Part shown: in pieces, positions 44,719-55,704 of the stretch
Position numbering within the stretch: the first letter of the stretch is position 1
How the letters are laid out: every line of letters starts with the position of its first letter
Source of the DNA: Topomyia yanbarensis
Lineage: Eukaryota; Arthropoda; Insecta; Diptera; Culicidae
Length of the DNA stretch: 64,000 bases
NCBI RefSeq assembly: GCF_030247195.1
Contig: NC_080672.1
Coordinates: 66,443,771-66,507,770, forward strand
Direction: 5' to 3'
Notes under the pieces: model-generated
The model's input: the letters and a program-made list of their open reading frames with translations, nothing else
What the model was told of the DNA's origin: nothing
The model's database searches: none
Made by a program: the position numbers and the translations under genes

Positions 44719-45904
44719 GGGAGCACGTCGTTTGGCATAAGTTCGTTTGGCATAAATTTCATTTGGCATAAGTTCATTTGGCATAATGTTCATTTGGCAT
44801 TACAGCAGGTGACACATGCTTTCGTTTGGCATAATGCTCATTTGGCATAATGGTCATTTGGCATAATTGTCATTTGGCATAATGGTCATTTGGCATAATG
44901 GTCGTTTGGCATAATTTGAAATATCCATTGAAATCTCTTATATTTAATGTTGACGCCTAATGTGGCTACGCCATATCGCTTTAAGTATGGTAATTAAACT
45001 AGTTGGTAGCCCCTATGTTTGAGTAACTCGAGCAAACGGGTGAGTTGCTGGTGAGGGGTAGCCACTTCTGACGGCGGGTCGATGACCACCTCGGCCCCTT
45101 GGTCTCGGTTATGCGATATTTCCAAGGGCTATTTGGTATATTGATTCAAAGAACTGATCATGTTTGAACGAAGGAATCAACCCCTAAGTTTGAGCAAACG
45201 AGTGGATCACCAGTTTACTTGCGAGCGCTGTTTGGTATACAAATTCAAAGAACTGCTCATGTCTTAAAGAAGGGATCAATCCTTGTTTCTGGCAAATATA
45301 TATGTGTATATTTGCCAGAAAGTTGATTCCTTCTTTCAGTCATGAGCTGTTCTTTAAATTTGCATACCAAATGGCCCTCGCAAGTAAACTGGTGAAATAC
45401 TCGTTTGCCCGCTTTACCCAAAATTACGGGTTGACTCCTTCTTTCAAAAATGAGCAGCTCTTTTAATCTGCATGTTTAATAAGTTCGCTAGAAAAGTGTT
45501 GATTTACTCGTTTGCCCGGATTACTTAAACATAAGGGTTGATTCTTCTTTCAAATATGAGCAGTTATTTGAACCTATATACCAATTAACCCTTGGCATCG
45601 TCGCATAACTGAGACCAAGGATCCGAAGCGGGATCCGCCGGGTATCGATGGCGCGTCGGCGGCCCCTCGCGATCAAACCTGTGATCCACTCCTTTGCCCG
45701 GATTACTCAAACATAGGGGCTATCAACTAGTTCAAGTCCGACGGAGCGGAGCGATGTCGGACAGCACCGGGTTTAAAGCGATGTGGCGTAGCCACATTAG
45801 GCGTCAACGACTAGTACCAGAAAATTCAATGTATTTTTTAAATTATGCCATTATGCCAAATGACCATTATGCCAAATGAACATTATGCCAAACGACGTGC
45901 TCCC
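44719..45904. mobile_element. Fold-back (FB-like) element 2 with TTTGGCATAA repeats
   Basis: A 1186-bp element with an exact 9-bp target duplication GTTATTGTT (44710-44718 and 45905-45913). The ends are GGGAGCACGTCGTTTGGCAT and its complement. The left arm (44730-44920) has about ten units of the 16-bp CATTTGGCATAATGGT; the right arm (45840-45895) has fewer, inverted. The whole element folds around a centre near 45303 (TCTGGCAAATATA...TATATTTGCCAGA). The core shares GTGGCTACGCCA, CCCCTATGTTTGAGTAA and GGTCTC(G/A)GTTATGCGA phrases in inverted pairs. No transposase was seen. Confidence 0.8.
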
Positions 45905-45949
45905 GTTATTGTTAAATGGACGAACATGTCGAGAAAACACAAATATATT

Positions 45950-46800
45950 AAAGCATCGGGATGATAAGCAGTGAATCCAGCCACGCTGAACGAAGTTTAA
46001 AAGGTTATACCTTCATGCGCTTGTCGCGAATATCAAAACGGGCTTCGAGGACGGTCAGCGACGGACAAGATGTTTGTCCTGAATAAATTTCGAAAATAAA
46101 CTGTGAATTTTAGAGTAGCGTGCGATTCAGTGAAACAATACGAACTGTGGCGGTTAATACATGAGCAGGACTTGTCGATGAGACTGAAAACCGATTCATA
46201 CGTCGGTGGATGAGGTCAAATCAAGCAGAATAGGTGGAGCAAAATACGACTTGTTTGGGAAGTTAGATGAATGCAACATAGCGCCCAAGGCTGCGATGCG
46301 TATAAACCTACAAACAGAATCACGAAAGATTTCACATTTCTTGGCTACCCGGGCGCTATCGACATAAAAGGAGTCGATTGTAGAGCAGAGGAAGAGCTAT
46401 ACGAGTCTGCGAGTATCGGACTGACTATACACTTGGACAAGATGAGGTACAAGATAATTAGTATAGTAAAGCACGATTCATACGATACATAAACGGCCCG
46501 GAACGTGTGAATGCGCACACGAGTAACATCCTGATGGAACAATTGCGTTGACATTCTTTTTAGTTGACGGGAGCTGATGTATCGTCTTAGTCGAGCTTAA
46601 GGGATTCCAATCGACGATAGTTCTTAGGTGGAAAAAAGGGTATCATACGAGTTTACATATCTTGAAACACTACTGATAGCAATGTTAGCCGCTAGGTGTT
46701 CTGGCTTAGAAAACAGTTTCTATGGTTTGAGTAGTCAGGTAAAGCCTTCTATATAAATCGCTGATACCCTGTAAGGTCAAGAAACGTTATCGTCGAAGAA
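45950..46800 (+). pseudogene. Heavily decayed non-LTR reverse transcriptase
   Basis: On the + strand, fragments in changing frames resemble a LINE reverse transcriptase: GLRGRSATDKMFVLNKF (near 46035), VACDSVKQYELWRLIHEQ (near 46120), FLGYPGAIDIKGVDCRAEEE then SIGLTIHLDK (46340-46440), and FYGLSSQVKPS (near 46720). Many stops are present and no ends are visible. The clade is not assigned. Confidence 0.55.
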
Positions 46801-46956
46801 CTCTGCTCTCAACACTCGGTGGCACCAAGGAGAATGACATCTATTTCTCACATAACACTGATGTAACGCAAAAAAAATGAGCAATAGTCTTATTCGCCAA
46901 AAAAATTGTATATTTTTCGCGAATTCTCCATCTTACAGCAAATTAGTTGTTGGTCG

Positions 46957-47904
46957 TTACGCCCTCAGAATGCAAGCACCGCCTGCAGCCTTAATTTTAT
47001 TTTCCGCCTTTCGCGAGAAAAACTTGGCTTTTACGATGATAGGCTGATTGGGAATATGGCCCGTTCCGAGCAGTTTGAAGTAACCCTGAAAAAGAAAAAA
47101 AAAATCATGTTTAGCATGTCCAAACCAAGCTACGAAAGGTTCATCAATTATATTAATCAGTAATGTACAATCAACATTGCGATTTGCATGAAAAAGTACA
47201 CAGTATGCATTCTGACCGCCCGTACATAACTATCATCATGTTAAGTTAAAACATCTAATCAAATTCTACAAAATCAAAAGATACACTTACAAATTTCACT
47301 AGATCCACCACAGGCACCTTTGCTTTGTCCTTCTTGCACTCGATGCGCTTGTCCTCGCCGACCAAGGACCATAGTTTGGTCAGATTCAACGTTGGACAGT
47401 ACTGGTGGTTGCGGTTCAGGTGGAAATTCCTCATACCAACTTTACCAAAGTAACCAGGATGGTACTTATCATAGTTTATCCGGTGATGGTGCATACCTCC
47501 AGCGTTACCACGACCTCCAGGATGCTTACGGTGCTTTCCTGGAATACAAAAATTAAATAAACATAACCTCCCTGGATTTTTTTGTCACATCTCAACTAAC
47601 CGATACGTCCATGTCCATGGCTGACATGACCACGTAGTTTCCTGGTCTTCTTCCTTTTACGTAGATTCTGAAATGATGAAACAATAGTTTATAGAAGTTT
47701 CAAATAAATAGCTAAGGTTGTAAACAAATTCACTTGCTGATCGTAGAAATGTCAAACTAGCATCATTCCAAAACCATCACTCCATATTTTTGAACTAGAA
47801 TTTCAAGGAATACAGCGATAAATTACAACAAATTAATGAACTGTACGATCAGCAAATGAACAGCTACCCAAGTGCACCAATGAACAGAAAATACTTACGA
47901 CCAT
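46957..47904 (-). CDS. RpL27a: 60S ribosomal protein L27a (uL15)
   Basis: Four coding exons on the - strand: 47899-47904 (ATGGTC), 47601-47667, 47291-47538, 46957-47085, all GT...AG and in phase, for 149 residues. It carries the hallmark N-terminus [20 protein letters not shown] with a basic [15 protein letters not shown] loop, then [20 protein letters not shown]. The C-terminal signature is [19 protein letters not shown] followed by GGACILRA. The length equals that of animal L27a (148-149). uL15 is a component of the cytosolic large ribosomal subunit. The two-codon first exon is typical of insect ribosomal protein genes, and a TOP-like pyrimidine tract lies about 75 bp upstream. No disruption is seen, so this is probably the functional copy. 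Confidence 0.95.
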
Positions 47905-47973
47905 TGTGGTTGATAAACGGAAAAACTTTACACTGCTGCCACGAAAATGTGTTCAACAGCAACCGAGTCTGCC

Positions 47974-47986
47974 GGAAAAAGAAGGC
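47974..47986 (-). promoter_or_regulatory. TOP-like pyrimidine tract, probable RpL27a start
   Basis: On the - strand, CCTTCTTTTTCC lies 70-80 bp before the RpL27a ATG. Ribosomal protein mRNAs usually start with a C followed by pyrimidines, so transcription probably begins here. Inferred from position and composition. Confidence 0.4.
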
Positions 47987-48195
47987 AGCAGAAAATGGAG
48001 CTTTGACGTTTTTCTTTACTGTTTCCGGTGGTGAGTTTGCTGGTTGTGACAGCTGTCATTTTCGTCTCACCCCACTGCACTGAAAAATAAAACAACCCAA
48101 AAAATAGGCACTTCACTGTCAAGACGGATACAGGTGAGCACATTTTCTTTCTATGATTGAGTGCGGTTAATACCATGTCGATGAAGCGGATAAAA

Positions 48196-48367
48196 CGCCC
48201 AGTTAAGCTCAGCCGGAAATGAACCGGAATTCCGGCTGGATCCAGTTCGTATTCCGGCTCCAGTGACACAACCGATTCTAGTTAGAATCGGTTGTGTCAC
48301 TGGAGCCGGAATGCGAACTGGAACCAGCCGGAATTCCAGTTCATTTCCGGCTGAACTTTACTGGGCG
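48196..48367. mobile_element. Palindromic MITE (CGCCCAGT...GCCGGAA)
   Basis: Arms of about 85 bp are near-perfect reverse complements, meeting at TCTAGTTAGA near 48280. Repeated inside are CCGGAAT(T/A)CCGG and TTCCGGCTCCAGTGACACAA. The outer ends are CGCCCAGTTAAGCTCAGCCG and CGGCTGAACTTTACTGGGCG. It lies upstream of RpL27a, on the side of the promoter. Confidence 0.7.
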
Positions 48368-48509
48368 GGAGGATATGAAGAAGAAAAGCATGAACAAATG
48401 ACGCATGTTTCTGTTGTTTTGTTGCTGTTCGGTTATAATTATTTTTTGTCGGTAGTTTCGAAATTAAAAGTGTCTCTAACGGTCAATTTCTTCAGGGTTT
48501 TCGGCTAAC

Positions 48510-49550
48510 TACCTACCAGCTATCTGAAAACTGGTTTTCGGCGAACTAACGTAACTGTTCACGGCACGAACAAAAGGCAGATTTGTTTTCATTTGCACCA
48601 TACTCTCAATATTTTAGAGTTACCTCCCCTAAACTGTGTTCGTTGGATTTTTCACCCCTTATTGGTATCTTAAAGAATGAGTCAAAATACATAAAAAGCA
48701 CTCATTATTAGAAACAAAGAAGTACCCACCTTTCGACAGCTTCGAGTCACTAAGTTTGTATCTATAAAATGGGAAATGCATTTTTGTCTTGTATGAATGT
48801 TTTCACTTTTCTCTTTTTTCATCTTTCCACACTATTTTTACAGTAAACGGCAAGTTATGGCCAGAAACCCATAGAAAATCGTCCCCATTTTCCCACCGAC
48901 TAAATCGGATTCCATCGGCACAATCGGCCGACTAGGCCATCAATTAATCGGTCGATTGTTGCACCGACTCTTATGGGAGTTTAACATGGGCGTCTACTGA
49001 CGCAACAAATCGGTCAATTTCAGCCAATTAAATCGGTCGATTGATTTGTAGTTTAAAGCTGGAACCAGATTTACCTAGAGATTTACACAGAATAAATCTG
49101 GCGATTAATATATTGACGAAACTCAACTTAGTCGGCTTATTAATCGGTCGACCTCAAAGCACCCGATTTCGTCGGTCAACTGCAAAATTTATCAACTACT
49201 GTCTGATTTTCTATGGGAGTGACTTATCAGCCTTTTTGTTTACTGGGTTCGTTTCCGTGTGAGCAAGATGAACGCTATCTAGCAAGTATTTCGTACCCAA
49301 CATCAGCCGGACCGGACTAGATTATCACGGTTAAACAGCAATAAATAATACCTTTTACGAATATGTCAACGACTAGTACACGAGACATGCGAAACCGCTT
49401 ACCCCCTACACACTTGAAATGATCCATCTACATGATCAGTTGCTAAAAATGATGAAGTCGCATACTGACACACAACATCGAACCGCAGCTGACCTAAAGA
49501 GCCACAGTCTTGAATTGTTCGGTAGCATCGAACAATTACTTAACGACGTA
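48510..49550. other. Spacer with AATCGGTCGA-type repeats
   Basis: No gene seen. At 48870-49225, phrases AATCGGTCGA and CCGACT recur, and the ends (CCCATAGAAAATCGT and GATTTTCTATGGGA) are inverted, so a MITE of about 350 bp is likely. Elsewhere nothing is recognised. Confidence 0.45.
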
Positions 49551-49557
49551 AAACCTA

Positions 49558-49842
49558 GGGGCAGATCACTTGTGATGCATTTTTAAAAACCAGCTAAATT
49601 AAATGCATTTCTTTCCATCATAATAGAAATTCATAATGTATTTTGCGTTGCGTGTAAGATATCAAACCCTACAAAAAATTAGCCCTACATTCAACAAAAC
49701 GTCGAACAAAGTGAATCAGCATAGGACGTTTGTTAAACAAACTTTTCTGCGAGGGAGGGCAAAGTTGATGCAAAAATGGAAATTAAATGCATTTTTTTCT
49801 AATTTGATGCAAATTTTATACATTTTTAGAGTGATGTGCCCC
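49558..49842. mobile_element. TA-flanked MITE, copy 1 (GGGGCAGATCACTT family)
   Basis: A 285-bp element with inverted ends (GGGGCAGATCACTTGTGATG at the left; AGTGATGTGCCCC at the right) and TA on each side (49556-49557 and 49843-49844). It is inverted relative to the copy at 50349. Confidence 0.75.
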
Positions 49843-50348
49843 TAGCGTAAAACAGTCAATGCAAGTCGTCCATAAAAAGAACGAAAGCGTATGCAGTAAA
49901 CTAGGTCAGCATTTTCTTTCTTGCAACAATGGGTACTTTTACCATTTCACAACCTCTCAAGTGGTAATGCCAATGGGTATTTTGATCCTGATAATGGGTG
50001 AAAATTCTTTTAAAAATAATTTCAAGCGAAACCGTGGCGGAATCGGAGCATTTCGGCAATGCTCCGAAAACAACGGCCGTTTAAACCACTGAGGATGTTG
50101 CAAATATGCGCCAATTCCGCAATTTTGACTGCTTTGGAAGCCAACAAAAATATTCTGACCAGTGACAGGTTTTATTTAATTTTGTGGCGATGTTTTGTAA
50201 TGTTTTTTTTTTTTTTTTTAATTCAGAAATAATTCTATTTTCAATATTTTTCATTCTAGGGCGATTTTTATGAATGGGTGTTTTTTACGCCTTTTGCTGT
50301 AACTGTTCAGGCAAAAATAATGTATATAACGTACAGGTCTGTACTCTA

Positions 50349-50654
50349 GGGGCAGAACACTTTAGAAATGTATATCAAATTTGCATCAAATTAGAAAAAA
50401 TGCATTTAATTTCCATTTTTGCATCAACTTTGCACTCCCTCGCAGAAAAGTTTGTTCAACAAACGTCCTACGCTGAATCACTTTGTTCGACGTTTTGTTG
50501 AATGTAGGGCTAATTTTTTGTAGGGTTTTGACGTCTTGGACGCAACGCAAAATACATTGCACGCAACGCAAAATACATTGCGAATTTCTATTTTAATGGA
50601 AAGAAATACTTAATTTAGCTGATTTTTAAAAATGCATCACAAGTGATCTGCCCC
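50349..50654. mobile_element. TA-flanked MITE, copy 2 (inverted)
   Basis: A 306-bp reverse-complement copy of 49558-49842, with TA flanks (50347-50348 and 50655-50656). It differs mainly by an extra copy of CGCAACGCAAAATACATTG (50537-50580). Together the pair could form a long stem with a loop of about 500 bp. Confidence 0.75.
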
Positions 50655-51054
50655 TAGTCTGTAACGTGACGAATCAATTTTACAATTTAAAGTCACGTAA
50701 ATAAAACTAAACAAACCTAGTCTGTACTCATTAATGAGTACCAGCTCTTTACCCATTAAGTGGGATATTCCACTTTTTTGAAAATGGGTAGTTTTCTATG
50801 CATTAATGGGTACTTTATTTTATCAGTGTACCCTGGGTGTGAGTAGGCTATTAATTCGACAGATTCAAAACCATTGGGTTGATCGTGGTGAATTCACTGC
50901 CGGCCCTATTAAATTGCCAGTAAAACCGTTGACATTGGCACATATGATCGTTATTTATTTATTTATTGTACATTTTAGTGAATCCGCTTATTCTTTTCAG
51001 GAAATATTGCAAAATAATATTAATAGAGAAGTGTTAATCAAACTAAGTTATAAC

Positions 51055-52690
51055 ATGGAAAATAATGCAAATTATTTGAACCAAAAGATGTTGAAGCCGC
51101 TGATGCCGGAAAATATGAGAACCGAGCTAATTGCAGCTCTGAAAATTCAAAATATTCAGCCCAGCCGAACCAAGTCCGTTAGAAGTACGTATTGATATAT
51201 TTGTTTTAAATATGATTTGAAAAAAATCATTTGTCCTTATTTTAGATATTAAAAAGTTCGGATTCTCGTCTTCGTTGGCTAGCCCAACTGGACAGAGCCC
51301 CGGAAACGAAGAAGATAAACGAATGCAACTTCGTTTGCAAGCGATACGAGAGATTAGAACTTCTGAACTGTCGTACATGAAACAGCTGGATCTTCTTATT
51401 AATTACTTTGTAAATCCTTTAAAAACTAACGGACTCATTCAAGATCGTGAGCATAACCAAATTTTTGGTCAGCTGGAAACGATTTATAATCTAAGTCAAG
51501 AGTTGTTGAAAAAATTATCTGACGATCTGGATGTGGTCGTCCAAGCATTTATGAATCTAGGTCCATTTTTTAAACTATATTCGGTATACGCTTTCGATTA
51601 CCGAAACTCGCTCTGTAGTTTACAGACTTTAATGCAGAAGAATCAAGCTATGAAGAAGTTTATCATCAACACTGAATCCCGTCCAGAAGTTCAAACGAAA
51701 CTGATTTCTTTGCTAATTACTCCCATTCAAAGGATACCTCGGTACAAGTTGCTTTTACAGCAGGTTCTGTTGTACACCAGTCCATCGGATGTGGCCTACA
51801 AACAACTGCACGAGTCTATTCGCCTAGTAGAGCAGTCCGTATCACACATTAATTCGGTCGTTGAAGATTTTGAAAATACACAACGATTAATCACTATTCA
51901 AAATGCACTGACAAATAAATCATTGAAAATTGTGAAGCCAGCAAGGAAAATACTCAAGGAAGGTGTGCTGCAGAAACTTAAAACCGATGGATCAACATCA
52001 CGGAAATATTGCATTCTTATGTCCGATCAGTTTGCTTACTGTAAGATGTTAAAAGATCAAGAGCATCTGTTTACGGATAATGGACTTGAATGTTGCTGCA
52101 TTTTCCCACTCAAGAAATGCAAAGTTGTCGAGATGTTTAGGGGAAGCTTTAAGATTACGTGTAGCGGTGATGGTATTATTTTTACTGCCGATAATCAAGA
52201 AGACAGTCACAGCTGGTTTCAGACCATTCGAGATGCCGTCGAGTTACATGTTCAGTGTCGAAAAACGTTGCGGAAGCTCTCCAGCAATAGGAAACCAATG
52301 CGGTAAATTCAACAAGTGCTTTCGATTAAATTTCATCTATATTATGTTTCTAATTATAGCAAAAAGCACATACAACGGCTTGAACCCGAGGATGATTATT
52401 TGTGGTTACTTCGGCGCAAAACCGCCAGTCCAACGAGTCCAGCCAAATCACGCAGAAGTGGGTTATGCTCGCTTCGGCATCTGGACTGCCTGAAAGCGAA
52501 CCGTTCCTTCCAAGATGATTCCATTGTGACTGGTTCTACACTGCGGTCGCCAGATTATCTCAATCGTAGAGCTCACGTCGATCCGAAGCGTGACGAAACC
52601 ATGTTTTGCAGAGACAGTAATTCGCCACGAGTACAGACTGGCAGGAAACATGTACACTTTCAACTGCCTGCCTCGTACTACCGGCGGTGA
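51055..52690 (+). CDS. Rho guanine nucleotide exchange factor (DH-PH)
   Basis: Three exons in phase: 51001-51184 (first ATG at 51055), 51246-52302, 52360-52690, giving 505 residues from that ATG. The frame is open upstream of it to an acceptor-like TTCTTTTCAG ending at 51000, so a further 5' exon is possible. A DH domain (about 70-260) has RTSELSYMKQL (with the conserved Glu that contacts the GTPase) and the CR3 helix TPIQRIPRYKLLLQQVLLY. A PH domain (about 278-380) runs from ILKEGVLQKLK to SWFQTIRDAVELH. The tail is Ser/Arg-rich and ends ASYYRR. Such proteins load GTP on Rho, Rac or Cdc42 at the membrane. It is nearest in style to FGD or ARHGEF39-type exchange factors, but no FYVE domain is seen. 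The exact orthologue is not assigned. Confidence 0.88.
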
Positions 52691-54095
52691 TTGGCAAGCT
52701 GATGCCAAATTTTGAGTATTGTAAACATGATCTATAGCTTCTAGGTATCTTTTTTAACGTACTGATCTTTTCTATGTGACAAGTATTAAATATGATATTT
52801 AACTCTTAAATGACGTTACAATTAAGCATCATGAGAATTTCCAATAGTCCTACTTTATATTTCGATACACTAAAGTCTTTTTCGTGCGGATTTTTCATGT
52901 TATGCGGTATTTACTCTACATAAGCTTGAGCGTGCTTCTATTAAATTCAAACTATGTGCGAATTGCGAGTAGGAAAACCGCGTATACCCGGAAAGGATGT
53001 CTAAAAGAGAAATGCGGTACCTCGTTAGTGATATCCAAGATGACAACCCCTTCACGAGGCTTGATGTTGCAAGGTAAGGCTTACCTGGTTAAAGTAGCAC
53101 ATGTACTACATATCCGACGAGATGGTAGAATAAGAAGTGGGCTTTTTGTGCTTGGTAAACCTCAGCGCTAGGTTATTAGATAAAGGCTATATCTGAGCGT
53201 TGAGGATAAGGTCAACTTTTTCAACTATAGGTTGATCAATGGCTATGCGCCGCAATCGAAAAACGCGATGATGCGGAAGATAAGTACTTTGAGTATCTAT
53301 ACAATGAAAAGATCGGACTTTGGACGGACAAAAACCTTCCGTATTTTCTCAACAGGAGATTGAACAACCTCCCCAGCGGACGCCGGTCCAACGTAGCACA
53401 AGGTAGAAACTGGAAGCATCATCGCAGGATGTCGTCGAAGAACCAGCGAAGTCGTTTTCATTCTTCTGGTAAGTAGCACTTGTAACTTTTTGGACATTTT
53501 TTTATCGCCGTATCTTAAAAAATAACTATTCACTATAAAATCGTGATTTAAATGAGACTTGTCGGCCACGTGTATTTTATTTTATTCTAAGGGGCGGTAC
53601 ACTAATTACGTAACAACTTTTCAACCGACCCCTCTCCCCCAGATAAGAGTTCGTAAGATTTTGGTGAACTCCCCCTTCCCGTGGATCTTTTAATATTATC
53701 AATGTCTAAATAAAAATAAATAAATCGAATTTTATTGTATAGCTATTCATGGGATCTTGTGTACGCGATTTGTTACTTTGCGTAAAGATCTTATTTCTTG
53801 TTGAAAATCTATTTACTTCATTACCTCTTGTTGCTTGTGGATCACTTAGTCCGCTTTCTCTCGGTTTGTCGTTTTCGTTCATGCTATCCTCGCTGTTAAT
53901 GTTGTATGGGCTTTCACGATTACCTGGTTTGAGTCGTTTGTGGGGCCTACGGGTCACGATCGCTTATCCGTGTTCTTTGTTATTTACTTTATTATCGGTG
54001 GTGTTGGCAGTTGATTGGGAAGTAATAGGCGCATCACAATGATCGTTCACGCTGTGCGTAGGTTCTGTTGTTTCAGTATGCGTTGGTGCCTGAGC
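52691..54095. other. Spacer after the RhoGEF gene
   Basis: AT-rich. A run of Asn/Arg-rich codons on the - strand (53706-53957) could be a remnant of a transposon ORF1, but nothing supports a gene. A MITE-like patch at about 53583-53690 carries ACTAATTACGTAACAACTTTT and CCCCTCTCCCCC phrases. Confidence 0.4.
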
Positions 54096-54382
54096 CACAG
54101 ACTAACAGATATAACACTCAAAAACAAAGCTTCGCCCGCTTTAACGGTCATTTTAAATAGTATGTAGTTGGGACTGTGGCCACATTTGAAATTATGGCGT
54201 CACTGACATATGAACAAGCATTCGGGGGATAGACCACTAGTGAAAAATTGTTCCCAAACCTGAGGGGTAACCCACCAGTAAATGAGTGTTTGGGACTGTG
54301 AATAATAGGTGGAGCTAGTGTTCTGGGAAAATTGTCGGATCGATGTTTTTTGAGGGAATTCCCTCATAGTGTTATGTCTGTG
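54096..54382. mobile_element. MITE, CACAGAC...GTCTGTG family, copy 1
   Basis: A 287-bp element starting CACAGACTAACAGATATAAC, flanked by a 7-bp direct repeat CCTGAGC (54089-54095 and 54383-54389). The right end lacks an 8-bp piece between two GTCTG copies that is present in copy 2 at 63687. Non-coding. Confidence 0.75.
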
Positions 54383-54466
54383 CCTGAGCTGCAGCTCTGA
54401 TGGTTTGTGATTTAGTTGATGTTGATGAAGGGTGTACATGGTTTCTAGTAGGGATAACCTTCTAAT

Positions 54467-54776
54467 TGATGTGTACGCCCTTAGCGTAACATCTTTCCAA
54501 TATCGTAACGCACGTTACGCTCAGCTGGCATCCCTGTAGCTGGGTACGGCAAGAAATAGTAATAAAAGCAGCTACTGCTGCATTCGATTGTTACACGTTA
54601 AACAGTGAAGTTTATTTTACAAAAGTGCTCCGTTCATGCGAACTCCTCCTTTATTTCTCCCAGGCGAACACGGTGGAGTCGTTGGTGGTTCTTAGGTGAG
54701 TTCCAGATATCGCGGAGATTATTAATAGTTTCCGTATAGAGACGGACCGAAAGGAGTTTTCTTTTTGGATATGAAA
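54467..54776 (+). repeat. 5' LTR of element 2
   Basis: 310 bp. It matches the 3' LTR except for two substitutions near 54634 and 54650, and it lacks the insertion. Confidence 0.93.
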
Positions 54777-55704
54777 ACTGGCGACGAGGACAAAGTGAAG
54801 TGCATATAATTAATAACGCCGTCAAACGGCATTTTCTTTTCTTTTCGCATATTCATCTAGTTGTCGGTCATTAAGCGTAAGTGTGCCCGAATTCACATTG
54901 CATTTTTTATGGTGAATTTATTTCCTCTGGGGGAAGTGCAACGGCCTTAATTGCCGTGTGAATGTGTTATATAGAACGGTAAAATTGATTCCCGGCAGTT
55001 TGCGAGTGGCGTGGTCTAGACACATCGTAAGGAGGCGCCATTTTGCTTTTCCAGTTCATTTCCTAACTGCGTGTGCGTGTATTAAAAGAGGGTAAAGTTA
55101 CCAATTGTGGCCAATATAAGAAAAATAGACGACAAAAGTTAAAAAAAAAGAAAAAGGTTATACTGGTGGAACATTTAGAGACAAAGGATTTTTTTTCTCT
55201 TTTTGTTAGACTAGATGCCCTTTTGTGGTGCGGCGTTGTAGTTTTGTTTATGTAACAAAAGGTGTTTTGTTTCACTAACAATAGTAATTTAGGCATTGTT
55301 AGCTTGAATTACTTGCATTATTTAGTTTCAAACAATACATTGTCTTATGCCGGAATAATTAATTGTTCTTTTTCTTTATTCGGTATAGCTACAAAACCGA
55401 CTGGTTCCAGTGAACAGACCGAAATCGGATCCGGTAGACAGGACGGTGAAAGGATACCAGTCAGAAGTGACGTGGAAAGATACACCGCAAGAAGAGGCAA
55501 AGGCGCTTACAAGGATTAGGGTAAAGCCGGCAAAGGTCGACCGTGATAAGTCAGCTAAATAGCTTCGACTGATTATTTGGATTTGTAGGGTGAGTCAATC
55601 TGTTTTCTAATTTATTTTCAATTCATTCTTTGTGTAATATTGTTTTTCCCAAAATTGGTTTTAATTTTCTATTCCATTTTTTTTTTCGAATTGAAATAGA
55701 AAAT

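Noticed and set aside
44730..44920. CRISPR-like array because of regular short repeats
   Set aside because: The 16-bp units are contiguous, without spacers, and appear inverted at the other end of a fold-back element in a eukaryotic genome.
46957..47904. Processed RpL27a pseudogene
   Set aside because: Introns with GT...AG borders, full length, no lesion and a TOP-like start all indicate the genuine gene.
53706..53957. Asn/Ser/Arg-rich frame of 83 codons on the - strand
   Set aside because: No start context, no domain and no splice partners. It might be an ORF1 remnant but cannot be supported as a gene.
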